Source of the DNA: Diadophis punctatus similis
Taxonomy: Eukaryota; Chordata; Lepidosauria; Squamata; Dipsadidae
Direction: 5' to 3'
NCBI GenBank assembly: GCA_023053685.1
Contig: JALIGW010000005.1
Location: 22,652,501-22,716,500, forward strand
DNA: 64,000 bases
Shown: piece after piece, positions 1-12,439 of the stretch
How the letters are laid out: each line of letters opens with the position of its first letter
Numbering within the stretch: position 1 is the stretch's first letter
Translations under genes and position numbers: made by a program
The notes under the pieces: model-generated
Told to the model about the DNA's origin: nothing
Seen by the model: only the letters and a program-made list of their open reading frames with translations
Databases searched by the model: none

Positions 1-905
1 TCTGACCCTTGAAACTTGGGTAGATGCATGAGTGAAGATTGTGCTTCAGAGAGCTTGGTTCCAAACTTACACTAATACCTTAAAACATACTTTTTACATG
101 CCTTGTGCATTGGTGCAATGTAATTAGCTTCCATAAGCATTCTCAGTGCCACAATTTAAAAGATTTGATGTATTTACATTGTTTTTATGGTAAACTAAAG
201 CAACATAGTCTTTTTTTCAGATAAAACTGTACTTGGCAGGCAGTAGTAAACATTTGCTTCATTGTGGCCTGCAAGTTTCACACATTTTAAATCTTAACAT
301 TAAAACAAATTAAAAATTGCATCAGTTGTGAGGAAAAATAACTGCTTTTAGTTCTTTGCTCTGAAGCTCCACCTTGCAAAAAGCTTGATTGGTAGAACAT
401 TTACAATAAATGCATATAATGTTTCACATGTATTCTGCAAACTACTACAACTAAAATTACTACAACATTTTAGAAGGCTGTAAGACAGCCGATTAATTTT
501 CAAGCTCAGTAAATGCTGAATTACACTAACCAATCCGAGCTGTAAAAAAGGCAGCAAATTGATATAGAAAAATCATACTTTGATGCTATATTATTGTCTG
601 TATTTTTGCAGCACAGATCCTAACCTTGATATTAGGAGGCAAAGGAGAAAGATGCAGCAAATCAGTTTCATAAACTTCACAATTTATTCGTAATCCGATT
701 CAATAATTTTTTTCCATTTTTATGTCTTTTTGCTGTGTTTTTTAATTTTCTTTACGGGTTAAATATGAGGTGCTTGTTGTGTAATAGGTGTAGTAATCTT
801 TTGAATCATACATACCTTTTGAATCATACGATGATACTAAAATAGTTCTGATCTGCTGTAGTTAAATTACTGAACTGAGAAGTGACAAAAATGGCAAAAA
901 ACTAA
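1..905. other. AT-rich intronic DNA, nothing recognised
   Basis: Probable DOCK1 intron downstream of the 2120-2221 exon. Open frames are short and carry no familiar protein. No repeat family was recognised. Confidence 0.6.
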
Positions 906-1061
906 GCTCCCTTCCTCCTTCCTTCCTTCCTTCCTTCCTTCCTTCCTTCCTTCCTTCCTTCCTTCCTTCCTTCCTTCCTTCCTTCCCTCCCTCCCTCCCT
1001 CCCTCCCTCCCTCCCTCCCTCCCTCCCTCCTTCCTTCCTTCCTTCCTTCCTTCCTTCCTTC
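906..1061. repeat. CCTT/CCCT polypyrimidine microsatellite
   Basis: About 155 bp of uninterrupted pyrimidines on the plus strand: CCTT units, then a central block of CCCT units (about 984-1031), then CCTT again. The 81-aa minus-strand frame through it (Lys-Glu-Gly-Arg repeats) is only a translation of the repeat. Long mirror-symmetric purine/pyrimidine tracts can form triplex DNA; that is inference here. Confidence 0.95.
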
Positions 1062-2078
<1,017 letters not shown>

Positions 2079-2119
2079 AAATACTGTAAAAATGGGACAA
2101 TGTTTCAGGTTAAACTTAC

Positions 2120-2221
2120 AACAACGTCAGTTCTCATCTTCCCCAAAGTCTTGATTAAATGAGCATAATGATAATCTTCCATTTGTCTTAAAATAGCTGT
2201 CATGCTTGCAACAAAATTTCC
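2120..2221 (-). CDS. DOCK1: DOCK1 internal coding exon (34 codons)
   Basis: Read on the minus strand, a T-rich tract ending in TTTATTTTCAG precedes a 102-bp open segment, and a consensus donor GTAAGT follows at 2119-2114. The exon is phase 0 at both ends and encodes exactly 34 residues. They begin [20 protein letters not shown] and end GKMRTDVV, which I recognise from the helical region of DOCK1/DOCK180 between the N-terminal membrane-binding part and the C-terminal DHR2 exchange domain. DOCK1 works with ELMO as a guanine-nucleotide exchange factor for Rac in cell migration, engulfment and myoblast fusion. No other DOCK1 exon is visible here. The next downstream exon should lie below position 1 and the previous one above 64000. 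DOCK5 or DOCK2 would have a related exon, but the nested INSYN2A gene points to DOCK1. Confidence 0.9.
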
Positions 2222-2602
2222 CTGAAAATAAAGCAAAATAAACAAAGATGTCACACAATATGCAGATTATCAGCAATTTCAGACAAATCGCAAGTTATAT
2301 CAACATTTCTTTTTTAAAAATTTTTTTAATAAAAATATGAACTTAATACTGTTACTTCTTAAGTCCCTATAATTTTCTGAGCACTATATTGTTCCATGTA
2401 TATGCTTTGTAAAACTCTTGGCTCTTACTATCTTTTAATAATTGTTCAAATACATTTTTCTTCTCTATAAAATAGAATTAATTATATGAGTTACTGTACC
2501 ATAATTTTTAATGAGTGGATTGGATCAGAAAATAGGAATCTGTATATTGTGTCCTGAAGACATGAAGCCTAAATTCAGAAAATCCTGCAAAGTATTATTT
2601 TG
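2222..2602. other. AT-rich intron upstream of DOCK1 exon
   Basis: Includes the acceptor and pyrimidine tract of the DOCK1 exon on the minus strand (about 2222-2250). The rest shows nothing recognisable. Confidence 0.55.
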
Positions 2603-3376
2603 GCGCGCGCGCGCGCACACACACACACATACACACACACACCTGTCCATTTCGTTTCTGATCTACGGCGAAGCGAGCCCCTCTGGGGAGGGCAGTGGGG
2701 AGCAGCTGCCCGGGAGGACCTGGCTGCCCTCTCTCACTCTCCAGCCATCGTGTGGCCAGGCTTGCCGGAGGATTAGGTGCCCTGAAACATGCCTGTGTCG
2801 CCGGGTCGACCTCAGACCCCACAAGGCAGCGGAAGCCAGAACGCCGCCACAATCTGAGCTCCCTTTGGAGTGGGTTGCAAACAAGGTGCAAAGTGGCTCC
2901 CAAACAGAATGAAGCGGGCATGGCGCACCGAGAGCTGCAGCTTCTTTGCAACAGCCGAGGACGGAAGAGGTGCCTCTTCCGTCCTAGGCTGTTGGAATAA
3001 GCGGCACCTTTGGCTGCCACCATGCCCGCTTCGTTCTCTGGTCCCTCTCCTTCCCTCACTTGGCTGCTACTGCTGGGGTGCTGCCAGAGCAAGTGCGGGG
3101 TGTGTGTGTGTAGGGGGGTCATGAACCATTTGGCGCTGAGGTAGAAGCAGCCACGGCGGTGGGGAAAGCGAGGCTTCTTTGCCAGCCTCCCAGCTGGCAA
3201 AACATAAATTTTTGTTGGTTCTGTGGGCGTGGCTAGGTGGGGGCATGTGACTGAGGGCGTGGGCGTGAGTGACGTCAAGTTGGCCATGCCTACTCAGTCA
3301 CATGACCATCAAACCACACCCACAAAATAAGCCACGTCCACAGAACCGGTAGTAAAAAAATTAGAACCCAACCCTG
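2603..3376. mobile_element. GC-rich hAT-like nonautonomous repeat with CG/CA microsatellite
   Basis: The segment opens with a (GC)n(AC)n tract and becomes strongly GC-rich. It ends in the motif CAGAACCGGTAGTAAAAAAA followed by AGAACCCAACCCTG. That end is shared with better-bounded copies at 23341-23695 and 56893-57255, so it looks like one end of the same snake hAT-like family. No matching left terminus or target duplication was found, so it is probably truncated or composite. The 230-aa minus-strand frame across it is not recognisable and I treat it as noncoding. Confidence 0.55.
2949..2994. repeat. 46-bp near-perfect palindrome
   Basis: The sequence from CAACAGCCGAGG to GTCCTAGGCTGTTG reads almost identically on both strands, with the centre between 2971 and 2972. 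The only mismatched pairs are one near each shoulder and the central pair. It lies inside the GC-rich repeat and could form a stem-loop in RNA or DNA. Confidence 0.85.
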
Positions 3377-3779
3377 CCAAGGACTACTTATAGAACATAC
3401 TCATTCAGTAGGAATTCTAAGGTAATAATTCTAAATAATGATGAAAAAGGAATATATACAACTTAATATGGGTCCTGGGGGAAAACGTCAAGTTAACTAT
3501 GAATGTGAGCTAAGACTTCCTGGATTTAGACACAACTTCTAAATCAATACCTTTAGGAAAGATGCTTAAGAAGATATCTCCCTTGTACATTTCTGACTTA
3601 TTTCCTCTTCAAATGGTTAATTACTTAAGATTAATGTTTGCGCAGATGAATCCACTTCTTATTTCCTAGGAATCCAGATTGGTTTATTTATTTATTTTTT
3701 TAGGGTTTTTTTTAGATTTAGAGTCCCCTCCCCCAATTGTATATGTGCCTCACAGTTTTGAAACTATATTATTCTGACT
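3377..3779. other. Intronic DNA, nothing recognised
   Basis: AT-rich sequence between a hAT-like repeat and a LINE fragment, with no feature I can support. Confidence 0.5.
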
Positions 3780-4146
3780 GGCGGATTCTAGGAGAAGGGC
3801 CTTTTCTACCGTGGCTCCTGCCCTTTGAGGTGAGATTGGCTTCCATCCTTTTGACCTTTCATAAGGGCCTGAAAACCTGGCTCTGCTAGATGGCTTGGGG
3901 CCCAACGGGGAATCATCATATTTGAGGTGGTTGAACAATTAAGAGCCAATTCCACCTCCTTCCCCTTACATCTAGCTCCCTCCCTCCCTCCCCATCTTTT
4001 AACTATAATTCTATTTTGATTGTAATTTCCATTTCCATTGCTTTCAAAGTATTTATCTTTTATGCTTTTAATGCTTTTAATGCTGTAAGCTGCATAGTCG
4101 TTTACGAGATGGAAGGGCAAATAAATGTAATCAATCAATAAATGCA
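3780..4146 (+). mobile_element. CR1/L2-type LINE, 3' fragment
   Basis: The plus strand holds the decayed end of a LINE ORF2: a GGCCTTTTCTACCG block, then GGGCCTGAAAACCTGGCTCT. The latter corresponds to the 'KTWL' C-terminal motif seen at 7790 and 12790. A T-rich 3' UTR and an AAATAAATG-type end follow. The element is truncated at its 5' side and has no intact frame. Confidence 0.7.
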
Positions 4147-5559
4147 TTAGTTGATTTCTAATGGAATGGCATGGCAACCATAGAATCAGCCTTTGCTTCC
4201 TGGTTGTGTCAGTTGTGAACAATTTATGCTCTGAATACTGTTGAGTTTTTGCTATCATTCAATGTTGATACAATACGTGCAATATGTCAGGTTGCTCAGA
4301 CACAAATATACAACCAAAAAGTAGAAAAGCTTTTAAGAAAGAATAAAACAATGTTAACCATAATTCTCCATCTTGCAGCCTCAAAATTATCAGAAATCGT
4401 AGAGGGAAAAATTACCGTAAATACATTGATCTTGCCCTAGATAAGTTCCAGAAATAAAGTGTAGCCCTCACAGTGAAGAAAAATCAGAGGTATTCCTGTT
4501 TTGACCTTGGATGGTTCCCAACGGTTTTCATGCTAGATATCACGCTAGTTAAAACTGATGCCTACAACCTTTAAATTAACAATAAGTAATATCAATAACA
4601 TGGATTATAGTTTTTTTTTCTTTGCTGATTTGGTTCATACATTTCATTTAACTACTGTATGTCTTTGCTTTGACTTAGCATCATATGTGAACCCAGCCAC
4701 TATGATTTGTAAACCATGATTGATGGATAGATTGATCAACATTTTTGCAGTTGGAAGGATACATTTTTTAAAGCTGTTATTCTGTTATTGATGGGTGAAG
4801 TGGATTAGGTAGTTATATGAAAAATTCTAATGGACTTAGATGATTAATTTTATATTTAATTAAATTTCCTATCACCATATCCTTACAAATCAAGAAAGAA
4901 ATGTACATACATTGTGATGCTTGATCTTACCAAACTATAATGTTAACATTAAAAAAATTTCTCTACTACATTTCAAATGATGGATGCACAGCATGCAGAA
5001 AATAATATATTTCACTCTAATTTCTACATGGAGCTCAGTGAAGAATAATGGAATGGGATAGTCACTCAAACATTTGTTTTTTAAAAAAATAGGTTTACGC
5101 ATTTAGGAATGTATACTTCATATGTAGAAAATAAATTCTGAATTTTATTTTTAGTAAATATTTTAAAAACAATAGTAAAATTAAATTAAATTCAAAAAGA
5201 AAAACTTATAAAGAAAGAAGAAAAACTACACAGAAAAAGAAAATTAGGAAAAAAGGAAAGTAGTAGAGGAAAGAAAAACAAAAATATGTTGAGAAGGGAC
5301 TTCTAGTCTTCATTACAACAAGCAAAAACAAATTGATAACTCATCACCAACCATAAAGTTATAAGCAAACATCTCTTCTTCCTATATAACCAATCCCTTC
5401 TAAATGCAAAATCTTAAATCATCAACTTTTTAGTCCTGGTATCACCAAAAACTCCGTAAAGGATTACCAGACCTTTATAAATATATGTCTTGTTTTAACT
5501 TTGATAAAATATCAACTTTGTATTTTTCTTTTATGTCTAACAATCTTGAGCTTTAATTT
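4147..5559. other. AT-rich intron, nothing recognised
   Basis: About 1.4 kb of AT-rich sequence, very purine-rich around 5150-5290. No exon or repeat family was recognised. Confidence 0.5.
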
Positions 5560-6201
5560 GTTCAGATGCTGCCTTATTCCCACTCAAAGACCTCCTCAGA
5601 GCTTTAAAACTGCAGAAAAAACAATTACTGCCAACCTGCCTTCCATTGAGGACCTGTACACTGCACGAGTCAAAAAAGAGGGCCGTGAAAATATTTACTG
5701 ACCACTCGCATCCTGGACATAAATTGTTTCAATTCCTACCCTCAAAATGACGCTATAGAGCACTGCACACCAAGACAACTAGACACAAGAACAGTTTTTC
5801 CCCGAACGCCATCACTCTGCTAAACAAATAATTCCTCACCACTGTCAAACTATTCACTAAGACTGCACTACTATTACTATTACTATTAGTCTTCTCATCA
5901 TTCCTATCACCCATTTCCTCCCACTTATTACTGCAGGACTGTAACTTGTTGCTTGTATCCTTACTATTTATATTAATATTGATTGTTTCCTGATTGCTTA
6001 TTTGTACCCTATGACAATCATTAAGTGTTGTACCTTATGATTCTTGACGAACGTATCTTGTATTTTTATGTACACTAAGAGCATATGCACCAAAGACAAA
6101 TTCCTTGTGTGTCCAATCACACTTGGTCAATAAAGAATTCTATTCTATTCTATTCTATTCTATTCTATTCTATTCTATTCTATTCTATTCTATTCTATTC
6201 T
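5560..6201 (+). mobile_element. CR1/L3 ('snake1'-like) LINE 3' end with ATTCT tail
   Basis: Plus-strand fragments translate to the C-terminal end of a CR1-type ORF2 (around HESKKRAVKIFTDHSHPGHK, with frameshifts). A 3' UTR follows, containing the block CACCAAAGACAAATTCCTTG and CAATCACACTTGGTCAATAA. The element ends in a pure (ATTCT)n tract at 6136-6201. CR1/L3 elements that end in this pentanucleotide are known to be abundant in advanced snakes. It is 5' truncated and dead. Confidence 0.8.
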
Positions 6202-6615
6202 AAGAGCTCTTTTGTAAATCCAGTGTAGGTCTTTATGCAGTGTTGATTTGTCTTTTGTGGTTCCCCTTTGATTTTCTGAACCTTTGTGTATCCAGTAAGT
6301 CCTTATCACGGTAGTTCTCTTGATTCTTCTCTATCTTGTAATCCACAATTTTTCCTATCATTATTATTTCTAATTTGAATGCTTTATGTATTTTGCAACC
6401 AATACATTTATTCATTATTTCTGATTCCATTTCTTCATCAAGCAACTTTTGTTTTCACATCTATCATTTCTTTATTAACATCTTTTAGATATAATCTACC
6501 CACAGAAGCAGACATTCTTATGGATATTGTTGATATTGTAGCCACTAATTTCTGGGCCTATTCTTCAAAGGTCTTTATTATTTCAAGTGTTCTAGTATTT
6601 TGTGTAATTCGGTAA
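6202..6615. other. Intronic DNA, nothing recognised
   Basis: AT-rich spacer between two LINE fragments with no supported feature. Confidence 0.5.
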
Positions 6616-8016
6616 ATGCCAATTCTAAAGTATAATTTGGTCACCCTGATGGATGATCTCTGGCGAGCCCGGGATGGGGGTTACTCCTCCATCCTGGTGC
6701 TACTTGACCTCTCAGCGCCCTTCGATACCATTGACCATGGTATCCTTCTGCGTCGTCTCGGAGAGGTGGGGGTGGGCAGCACTGTTTTGCAATGGTTCTC
6801 CTCCTTCCTCTCTGACAGGACGCAGTCGGTGTTGACAGGGGGACAGAGGTCGAGCCCTAGGCCCCTACTATGTGGGGTGCCGCAGGGCTCGGTCCTCTCG
6901 CCCATCCTGTTTAACATCTACATGAAGCCACTGGGTGAGATCATCCAACGGCACGGGGTGAGGTATCAGCAATATGCTGATGATACCCAGTTGTACATCT
7001 CCACCCCGTCTCAATTCGGGGAAGCCATTGACGTAATGGGCCGCTGCCTGGACGATGTTAGGGTCTGGATGGGGAAGAACCGGCTAAAACTTAACCCTGA
7101 CAAGACTGAGTGGCTGTGGATATTGCTTCCTAAGGACTTGACCAATTGTCCCTCCTTGGTTCTTGGGGGGGAGAAATTAGCTCCCTCAGAACGGGTCCGC
7201 AATTTGGGTGTCCTCCTAGACCCACAGCTAAAATTGGAGCAACATCTTTCAGCTGTGGCTAGGGGGACCTTTGCACAAGTACGTCTTGTGCACCAATTGC
7301 AACCCTACTTGGAGAAGGAGACACTTCTCACAGTCACTCATGCCCTTATCACCTCATGGCTGGATTACTGCAACGCGCTCTACATGGGGCTACCCTTGAA
7401 GAGTGTCCGGTGACTGCAATTGGTGCAAAATGCAGCTGTGCGAGCTGTGGTGGGTGTGCCCAGGTACACCCACATAACACCTGTTCTCCGCCAGCTGCAT
7501 TGGCTGCCCATTAGTCTCCAGATCCAATTTAAGGTGTTGGTCGTTACCTTTAAAGCCCTACATGGCTCAGGGCCAGGTTACCTTCGGGACCGCATCCTGC
7601 CGCATACCTCCCTACGACCAGTTAGGTCCCACAGAGTGGGTCTCCTCCAGATCCCATCAACCAAACAATGTCGGTTGGCGGGGCCTAGGGGGAGAGCCTT
7701 CTCTGTGGGAGCTCCCTCCCTGTGGAACCAGCTTCCCCCGGAGATCAGGACCATCACCACCCTACTGGCCTTCCGGAAAGCAATAAAAACCTGGCTCTTC
7801 TGGCAGGCGGGGTGAAAGTGAGACCAACTAGATTAGATATGGGTCTCCCCCCTTGATTATGAATATATGATTCTCTTTTTAACTTTTGTATTTTTTTTAA
7901 TCACTGTATTTTATACTTTGTAATGGTTTTTAATATGTTGTGAGCCACCCAGAGTCCTCTGGGAGTTGGGCGGCATAGAAATCCATTCAAATAAATAAAT
8001 AAAATAAATAAATAAA
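6616..8016 (+). pseudogene. CR1/L2-type LINE: reverse transcriptase remnant and 3' UTR
   Basis: A 265-codon open frame (6616-7413) encodes the reverse transcriptase core. It has LLDLSAPFDTIDH (palm), GVPQGSVLSPILFNIYM and the catalytic YADDTQLY box near residue 120. After one in-frame TGA at 7411-7413, the same frame continues (7414-7815) into the C-terminal region RQLHWLPISLQIQFKVLVVT and ends FRKAIKTWLFWQAG. A 3' UTR with an AATAAATA-type tail follows at 7985-8016. Endonuclease and ORF1 are absent, so the copy is 5' truncated. The internal stop replaces an expected Arg codon (CGA to TGA), a typical CpG decay event. CR1 and L2 clades are hard to separate by eye. Confidence 0.88.
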
Positions 8017-10069
8017 TGGTAAAGAGGAATGACCTTTGGAGACTGGGTGAAGAGTTGCAGCCTAGGGAACGGTTTTGACAGGCAAAATAAGAATGAATTA
8101 TACTTTAAGATTTGCAAGATTCTATTGATGTAGCTTTACAATAATGTAGAGTTAGCTTATGTGGTCATTTCTTTTGGTCTACCTGGTAAGGCTCTTATGT
8201 TGAAGTATAAAACAAAACTATGTGCAATTGACTGATAATAACAAACAGGAAACTTTAATACCGAATCATATATTTGTCAAATATTCACAAGTTGGGTTTT
8301 CAAAAGGATCTTGCAAAAACAAAACATATGGATTTCTTTTTTAAGGCTTTGTCCCCTATATTGATCTTTTGAAAACCACTTCCTTCCAAAGAATACAGAA
8401 ATGTATTTCTTGCATGATATATTATTAAAATATCAAATCAGAAAAAACACTTATCATAATAAATTTTATTATAAAATAAAAATCTAATTTGAAATTTTCT
8501 GCTAAAATAACTTGTAATTGATCAAAATTAATTATTTATATATTATTTGCTATTTATCTTGTATTTTTATTTCTCTAAAAATTGCTTTTAACTGTAATAT
8601 TAAATTCCAAGTAGATCCAAAGATAGAGTGTCTAAGTACAGTGCAACTGAGTCTAATTTATAGATATATTTTGCATAAAAGTCCAATCTCTGTCAATACA
8701 GAAATTATGAGTGCAGTTTATGACTGAAGATTAGTTTGCAAAGCAAAAAGTACTCTTTGTGTAATAGTAATGATCTATGAAGCTTATCTAATTTAATTGT
8801 TACGGTACTTCTTTAAAGTCTTACAAAGGAAGCAATGTGAAGAGAGGAGTTTTTATAATTTATATATTTGAATTACATTCTATCAAAAAATCCATTTCAA
8901 ATAAATGGAAGAATCCAGGTTATAATAGAATCTTTTATGGACAGAAGTCAACATAAAAAAAGAGAGAGAATAGTCTGAGATATTGATCTTTTCCCACCAC
9001 AGAAAACTTATTAAGACTGAATTGCTCCTGCCTCTATTAAGATCTGGTTGAAAGCCCAGTACATCACAGAATACAATTGAGGTAATCTTGAGATTTCAGT
9101 TATCTCAGTTGGGGTGAAAGTTATTTAGCTGCTTCATCAGTTTCTTTATCATTAAAGATGCAGGGCACATTGTTAACTATAGGATGAATTGCATATGGTG
9201 TACATTAACTATGTATTATAATATTGGGGTTCATTTACTGGCTCACTTGTTACTGTCTTTCTTATTGCATGTATGTTAAACGTGTGATTAAAAACATTTC
9301 TGAAGGACTTCTACTTTTATTTATAGATTTAAAAAGATAGATGAATAATCATAAAGGGAACACAGATCCATTTGCTGACTTTGCTGTAGTTATATAAATG
9401 TAGCTTTACAATTACTCTTGGTATAAAATTGAAATTGATTTTTCAAAAATCACATTTCTCTTTTTCTGCATGGAACATTATGCTATATTAGGGTGATGCA
9501 GAGATGAAACAGTAAAACATGCAACCGATTACACACTAAAAGCTAACCCAGCATTTTTCAAAACATTTTATAAAAATCAATTACTTCCTGTTGCTTAATA
9601 TTTGGTTAGCTTACATTTAGTAAGTCTAACTACTGTAGTGTTAAGTAGATAAGGGCTGCACTAGCTAATTTCAGGTCTTAAAATTATAGAACATACTGGA
9701 ATATATCACCATGAATAAAGATTAATTTGATCTGAAATTGAAGCATTTCACAGCAGGTTTACCTAGCCATTAAATTCATCCTTCTTATCTTTTGTTTCGG
9801 TCTCATTCTTACTTCCAGGAAGGAAGGAAGGATTATCTAGATGGGGAAACTCAGGGGTCCAATCAATGAACTATCTTCCTCCTACTTCATTTCAATTGAG
9901 TAGTGTATAAGGAAATTTGACTCATACAGAATAGAGATGGGTAATGGGGGGGATGCTATTCTGCTACCATGCCTTCTCACCTACTGGGAGAAGGGAATCT
10001 AGGAGCTGGAAGGCAGGAGTTACTGCAAACCTAGAGGAATGTGCTGCAAATATCTTCAAAAGCTGAGCC
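8017..10069. other. AT-rich intron, nothing recognised
   Basis: Two kilobases with only short AT-rich frames. A small GGAA run occurs near 9820. No interspersed repeat was identified with confidence. Confidence 0.5.
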
Positions 10070-10434
10070 AATACAGTTAGTGTCCACTTAGTGAAATGTT
10101 CAAAGTTACAATGGACCTCCACACGGGTATGAATGACCCAGTTCTGAAGTTCTGATGGCCATTCCAACCGTGGTCATGTGACTACATATCAGGCACTCAG
10201 CAAGCAGCTTGCATTTATGGCTGTTTGCACCATGCTGCGGTCATTGTATTTTGACAGAAAAAATGGTATTTACAACCATGGTGATAGTTTTACGACAGCA
10301 GCATTTGCTTAATGACTGCAGCAAAAAGGTCATAAAATCAGGTCTGTCACATGGTGACCCATTTTAGAACCATTACAACTTACAACTCTGATGGGCAGAC
10401 TCCATTTCAGTTCTAAGTCAAGTAATACCTGTAA
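10070..10434. mobile_element. Squamate MITE ('tagtcctcgactta' family), degenerate
   Basis: The ends resemble ACAG(G/A)TAGTCC... and ...TAATACCTGTA. Internal blocks such as TTCAAAGTTACAA, GGTCATGTGA and AAAAGGTCATAAAATCA match the better copies at 50345, 51654 and 58171. It has inverted termini and no coding capacity. The superfamily is uncertain. Confidence 0.7.
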
Positions 10435-10440
10435 TTAATT

Positions 10441-10670
10441 GAGCCGAGGTGACGCAGTGGTTAGAGTGCAGCACTGCAGCTGACTGCTAGTTCAGCAGTT
10501 CGGCTGTTCAAATCTCACCGGCTCAAGGTTGACTCAGCCTTCCATACTTCTGAGGTGGGTAAAATGAGGACCCAGATTGTTGGGGGCAATATACTGAACT
10601 CTGTAAACCGCTTAGAGAGGGCTGTAAAGCACTTTGAAGCGGTATATAAGTTTAAGTGCTATTGCTATTA
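10441..10670 (+). mobile_element. Sauria-type tRNA-derived SINE, nearly full length
   Basis: It begins GAGCCGAGGTGACGCAGTGG, a tRNA-like head with an A-box region, and carries a B-box-like block (TGTTCAAATCTCACC). The body GTAAAATGAGGACCCAGATT follows, and the element ends GGTATATAAG...TGCTATTGCTATT. This layout is typical of squamate Sauria SINEs, which use RTE/BovB-type retrotransposition. It is on the plus strand and looks relatively young. Confidence 0.92.
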
Positions 10671-10862
10671 ATTAAATGGCTTTGGTGATCTGCTGATTGT
10701 TATGCTTCTTAAATTGAGATGATATGACTGCACCAGTTCTTACTCTGGTAATCTTCTGAGTTACTGTGATACACTTCATTTATCTCGTTTATTTACTTAT
10801 ATCCTTTGTTATTTTTATTTATTTATTTATAAAATGTATTGGCCACTCATCTTACCATAGAG

Positions 10863-11202
10863 CCGTGATGGCGAACCTCTGGCACACGTGCCAAAAGTGG
10901 CATGCAGAGCCCTCTCTATGGGCATGCGCACCATCGCCAGCTGCTGTTCCAGGTTCCGCGTGCATCCAGTGTGCATGTGCTCTGGCCAACTGCTCTATTC
11001 TGGGTTCCGGCGCACACATGCGCACACCAGAACCCAGAAGAAAGCAGCTGGCTGGTGCGCATGCACACGACAGAACGCAGAAAAGCAGCTGGCTGCCGCA
11101 CACATGCGCACCAGCCAGCTGCTTTCTTCTGGGTTCTGATGCTCCGGCGCGCACGCACATTACATTTTCAGCACTCGGTGCCGAAAAGGTTAACTATCAC
11201 TG
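10863..11202. mobile_element. hAT nonautonomous element with perfect 8-bp TSD
   Basis: The ends are CCGTGATGGCGAACCT and AGGTTAACTATCACTG, which are imperfect inverted repeats. Identical 8-bp copies of CCATAGAG flank it at 10855-10862 and 11203-11210, diagnostic of hAT-type insertion. The 340-bp body is GC- and CpG-rich and made of degenerate direct and inverted copies of a CAGCTGGC-type block. The open frames of about 100 aa through it are artefacts. Confidence 0.9.
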
Positions 11203-11229
11203 CCATAGAGTAACTCTGGACAGCTTGCA

Positions 11230-11765
11230 GTTACATAAAATCTAAAACATTAAAACCAAAAACACATGGGTAGAGTGGGGGTGGAGTGGAGTGGAGATGG
11301 GATCTGTTATTATCAATCAACCACCTCCATTGTGCTGATCCCCCACTGGAGCCCCAAGCCAACTGGCACAGCCATGTCTTTAGGCCTTACAAAAAGATAG
11401 AAGGATTGGGGCCAACCTCACATCGGGAGGCAAGATGTTTCAGAGGGCAGGAGCAACAGCAGAGAAGGCTGTCCCCTGGACCCCGCCAATCAGAATACTC
11501 AGGCTCCTCCTCTGCCAACATGAGTGGTACGGGCCAATCCCAGTGGGGTGAGATGGTCCCTCAAGTAACCTGGACCTTGCTATGAAGGGCTTTAAAGGTG
11601 ATCACCTCGAATTGCATCTGGAAGCAGACTGATAACCAGTGCAGCTCACAAAGCAGTAATCTCACAGGGGCCATTTGGGGGGGGGGCAAAACTACCTGTG
11701 CCACCTCACTTTGCATCAGCTGTAGTTTCCAAATGCTCTTCAAGGCTAGAGTGCATTACAGTAGT
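11230..11765 (-). mobile_element. CR1/L2-type LINE 3' fragment, minus strand
   Basis: The minus strand reads LLCELHWLSVCFQMQFEVIT then FKALHSKVQVT, the RT C-terminal region that also appears at 7490-7580 on the plus strand. Further along it reads GLKTWLCQLAWG before the 3' UTR. It carries stops and frameshifts and is 5' truncated. Confidence 0.75.
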
Positions 11766-12062
11766 CCACTCGTGAGATGACTAGCCTGAATGACTCAGAG
11801 AATCCTGTTTTTTTAAAAAACTTATTATTTATTATTTTTATAAATAACTCAAGGCAGTGAACGTACAAAATCTTCTTTTATTTCCCCCTCAACAACAACC
11901 CTGTGAAGTGAGTTGGGCATAGAGAGAGTGGCTGGCCCAAAGTCACTCAGCCTGCTTTCATGCTTTCAGTATGGTCTAGTCTCTAGTGATTAAGGCACCA
12001 GGCTAATAAGCAAGAGTAATAACATATTCCTGTTTATTATCCTGGTGCCTTAACCACTAGAC

Positions 12063-12439
12063 CAGTGCAGGGGTGAAATTCAGCAGGTTCTGACCGGTAG
12101 CGAAATAGTTCAGAGAACCGGCAAATACCACCTCTGGCTGGCCTCAGAGTGGGGTGGGAATGGAGATTTTGCAGTATCCTTCCCCTGTCACGCCCACCAA
12201 GCCACGCCCACAGAACCGGTAGGGGAAAATTTTGAATTTCACCCCTGGACCAGTGGCCCCCCAATTATTTGGGCACCGGGGACTGGTTCCATGGAGAAAG
12301 GTTTTTCTGCATTCCGAAAGGGGCATGGTTTTGCATGCTGCCTGCATCCTGCGGATGGGGCTTTGCTTGTTTGTGCGGACTGATTGCTGGCATGTTGCGG
12401 ATCGGTGCTGGTCCACAGACCGGGGGTTCGGGACTCCTG
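12063..12439. mobile_element. hAT element A (OC1/Charlie-like end), TSD CACTAGAC
   Basis: The element starts CAGTGGCCCCCCAA once the nested insertion is skipped: 12063-12067 joins 12256. It ends GGGGGTTCGGGACTCCTG at 12439. Perfect 8-bp duplications CACTAGAC lie at 12055-12062 and 12440-12447. Without the inner element it is about 189 bp and noncoding. The left motif CACCGGGGACTGGTTCC resembles hAT families known from amniotes; the exact family is not established. Confidence 0.85.
12068..12247. mobile_element. hAT-like element B nested in element A, TSD GACCAGTG
   Basis: The termini are CAGGGGTGAAATTCAGCAGG and TTGAATTTCACCCCTG, clear inverted repeats. Perfect 8-bp duplications GACCAGTG lie at 12060-12067 and 12248-12255. 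The element inserted five bases inside element A. The body carries the CAGAACCGGTA motif of the abundant snake family also seen at 2603-3376, 23341 and 56893. Confidence 0.92.

Noticed and set aside
2595..3287. 230-aa minus-strand frame and overlapping plus-strand frames
   Set aside because: GC-rich transposon DNA with frames open on both strands. It has no recognisable motif and ends in a CA/GC microsatellite translation.
10441..10530. tRNA-like A and B box sequence
   Set aside because: It is the head of a Sauria SINE rather than a functional tRNA gene; no complete cloverleaf with anticodon stem was seen.
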